From: M55B112 sp040880545
Lineage (GTDB): Bacteria; Bacteroidota; Bacteroidia; Bacteroidales; GCA-2748055
DNA length: 7,407 bases
NCBI GenBank assembly: GCA_040880545.1
Contig: JBBDIE010000028.1
Coordinates: 1-7,407 of the forward strand
Reading direction: 5' to 3'
Shown: positions 7,010 through 7,407 of the stretch, in pieces
How the letters are laid out: every line of letters starts with the position of its first letter
Numbering within the stretch: the stretch's first letter is position 1
Translations under genes and position numbers: made by a program
The notes under the pieces: generated by a model
What the model was told of the DNA's origin: nothing
Databases searched by the model: none
Seen by the model: the letters and a program-made list of their open reading frames with translations, nothing else

Positions 7010-7162
7010 TTACGGTTTATTAGTTACTGACTTTACGATAGATGTTGGTTCATAGGATGGGGTAGATGATGGTTTCTCCCATGCATTTAGAATCCTCATC
7101 TTCAGCTTGATGTAAAACGCAGCATACGGGGGTATAAAAATTAATTTAATCTTTTCGATCAT
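7010..7162 (-). CDS. Candidate small protein, 50 aa, unknown
   Basis: ATG at 7162 to TAA at 7010-7012. I do not recognise it. The peptide begins with an amphipathic stretch (MIEKIKLIFIPPYAAFYIKL), followed by a basic turn (KMRILNAWEK) and a Ser/Thr/Pro-rich tail (PSSTPSYEPTSIVKSV). The N-terminal 20 residues could contact a membrane but are too short and charged for a confident transmembrane call. The frame stays open upstream to 7274 without another ATG. No ribosome binding site or minus-strand promoter is visible, and its 5' flank is occupied by a strong promoter facing the other way. It ends 53 bases before the glycosyltransferase start. It may be a real small gene or chance. Confidence 0.27.
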   Translation of the reverse strand: MIEKIKLIFIPPYAAFYIKLKMRILNAWEKPSSTPSYEPTSIVKSVTNKP

Positions 7163-7166
7163 TTTA

Positions 7167-7197
7167 TTTGCGGGTAAGTTAAAAGCATCTATATTTG
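7167..7197 (+). promoter_or_regulatory. Strong Bacteroidota-type promoter (P1)
   Basis: TTTG (7167-7170), a 19-base spacer and TATATTTG (7190-7197) match TTTG-N19-TAnnTTTG without a mismatch. Transcription should start near 7204. The transcript would run rightward through the 33-codon frame and the boxA-like element toward the second promoter and the right edge. Confidence 0.75.
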
Positions 7198-7214
7198 CGC
7201 TCCGTTTGAGGAAT

Positions 7215-7316
7215 ATGAGCGGGAGTTCTTTAAAAGATTGCGAAGGTAAAAAATGGCTGGTAGGTGATGAGGTTTACAGAGATGGCAAAGCGGGGGGAAG
7301 AATTTACAAAATGTAA
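7215..7316 (+). CDS. Candidate leader peptide or small protein, 33 aa
   Basis: ATG at 7215 to TAA at 7314-7316, beginning about 11 bases after the predicted P1 transcript start. The peptide is protein-like: SSLKDCEGKKWLVG, then DEVYRDGKAGGRIYKM, whose VYRDGKxGGRIY pattern resembles a single beta-hairpin repeat. GAGGA (7208-7212) precedes the ATG but only 2 bases away, too close for a normal Shine-Dalgarno. It could be a leader peptide, a stand-alone small protein, a fragment of a longer hairpin-repeat protein, or simply part of an untranslated leader. I cannot assign a function. Confidence 0.3.
   Translation: MSGSSLKDCEGKKWLVGDEVYRDGKAGGRIYKM
7225..7235 (+). promoter_or_regulatory. boxA-like antitermination element
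   Basis: GTTCTTTAAAA agrees with the E. coli rRNA boxA GCTCTTTAACA at 9 of 11 positions and lies about 20 bases into the predicted P1 transcript, where rRNA leaders carry boxA. As I recall, Bacteroidota 16S leaders often show a GTTCTTTGA-type sequence here. This hints that a stable-RNA operon may follow beyond the right edge. A short T-rich match can arise by chance. Confidence 0.35.
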
Positions 7317-7368
7317 AACACTGGTTATCAAATGAAAGAAAAAAAGTTTAGATTTTTTTTCAAAAACG

Positions 7369-7401
7369 TTTGGAGAATAGAAAATTTAACGCTTATCTTT
7401 G
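7369..7401 (+). promoter_or_regulatory. Strong Bacteroidota-type promoter (P2) at the right edge
   Basis: TTTG (7369-7372), a 21-base spacer and TATCTTTG (7394-7401) match the Bacteroidota consensus. The predicted start is about 7407-7408, so the gene served is just outside the window. An AT-rich stretch upstream (runs of A and T at 7335-7366) would suit an UP-like activating region, which is common ahead of highly expressed genes. Confidence 0.75.
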
Positions 7402-7407
7402 CATCCG

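Noticed and set aside
7338..7361. AT-only inverted repeat (A7 and T8 around a short loop) as an intrinsic terminator before P2
   Set aside because: The stem has a single G-C pair at its base and would be unstable; it is better read as an AT-rich upstream region of P2.
1..7407. CRISPR array, tRNA, insertion sequence ends or a defence cluster
   Set aside because: No regularly spaced repeats, no tRNA-like cloverleaf, and no transposase, nuclease or defence domain was seen in any supported gene.

Overview
The window looks like a chromosomal segment from a Bacteroidota bacterium, probably of the Bacteroidales/Marinilabiliales type. The evidence is a SusC/RagA-type outer-membrane receptor start, a secreted protein with a C-terminal type IX secretion (T9SS) sorting domain, a Bacteroidota-type dihydroorotase, and several promoters of the Bacteroidota form TTTG-N19-21-TAnnTTTG in place of -35/-10 sigma70 boxes. 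Shine-Dalgarno sequences are weak or absent throughout, which also fits this phylum.

Layout: (1) 1-278, minus strand: the N-terminus of a SusC/RagA TonB-linked receptor running off the left edge. (2) 279-828: a long AT-rich divergent intergenic region with one doubtful 112-codon frame. (3) 829-3303, plus strand: a large secreted CotH-type atypical kinase with an N-terminal beta-sandwich module and a T9SS sorting domain, started from TTG. (4) 3304-3466: a convergent gap holding a perfect 12-bp hairpin and a second weaker one. (5) 6956-3467, minus strand: three genes in one direction, a polyprenol-phosphate mannosyltransferase-like GT2 enzyme, a dihydroorotase (pyrC) with its own likely promoter, and a lipoprotein aldose 1-epimerase (galM). 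(6) 6957-7407: about 450 bases without a large gene. It holds a 50-codon minus-strand frame, a near-perfect plus-strand promoter, a 33-codon plus-strand frame overlapping a boxA-like element, and a second strong plus-strand promoter ending 6 bases before the right edge.

Functionally this is mostly housekeeping with a surface theme. pyrC supplies pyrimidines, the GT2 enzyme probably loads a lipid carrier with a sugar for envelope glycosylation, GalM balances sugar anomers from a membrane anchor, and the SusC-like receptor and CotH-like kinase act at or outside the outer membrane. I see no clear previously undescribed multi-gene system. The parts most worth a second look are the right-hand leader region with two tandem promoters, the CotH-like secreted kinase, and the dihydroorotase with Gln in place of the first metal-site His.
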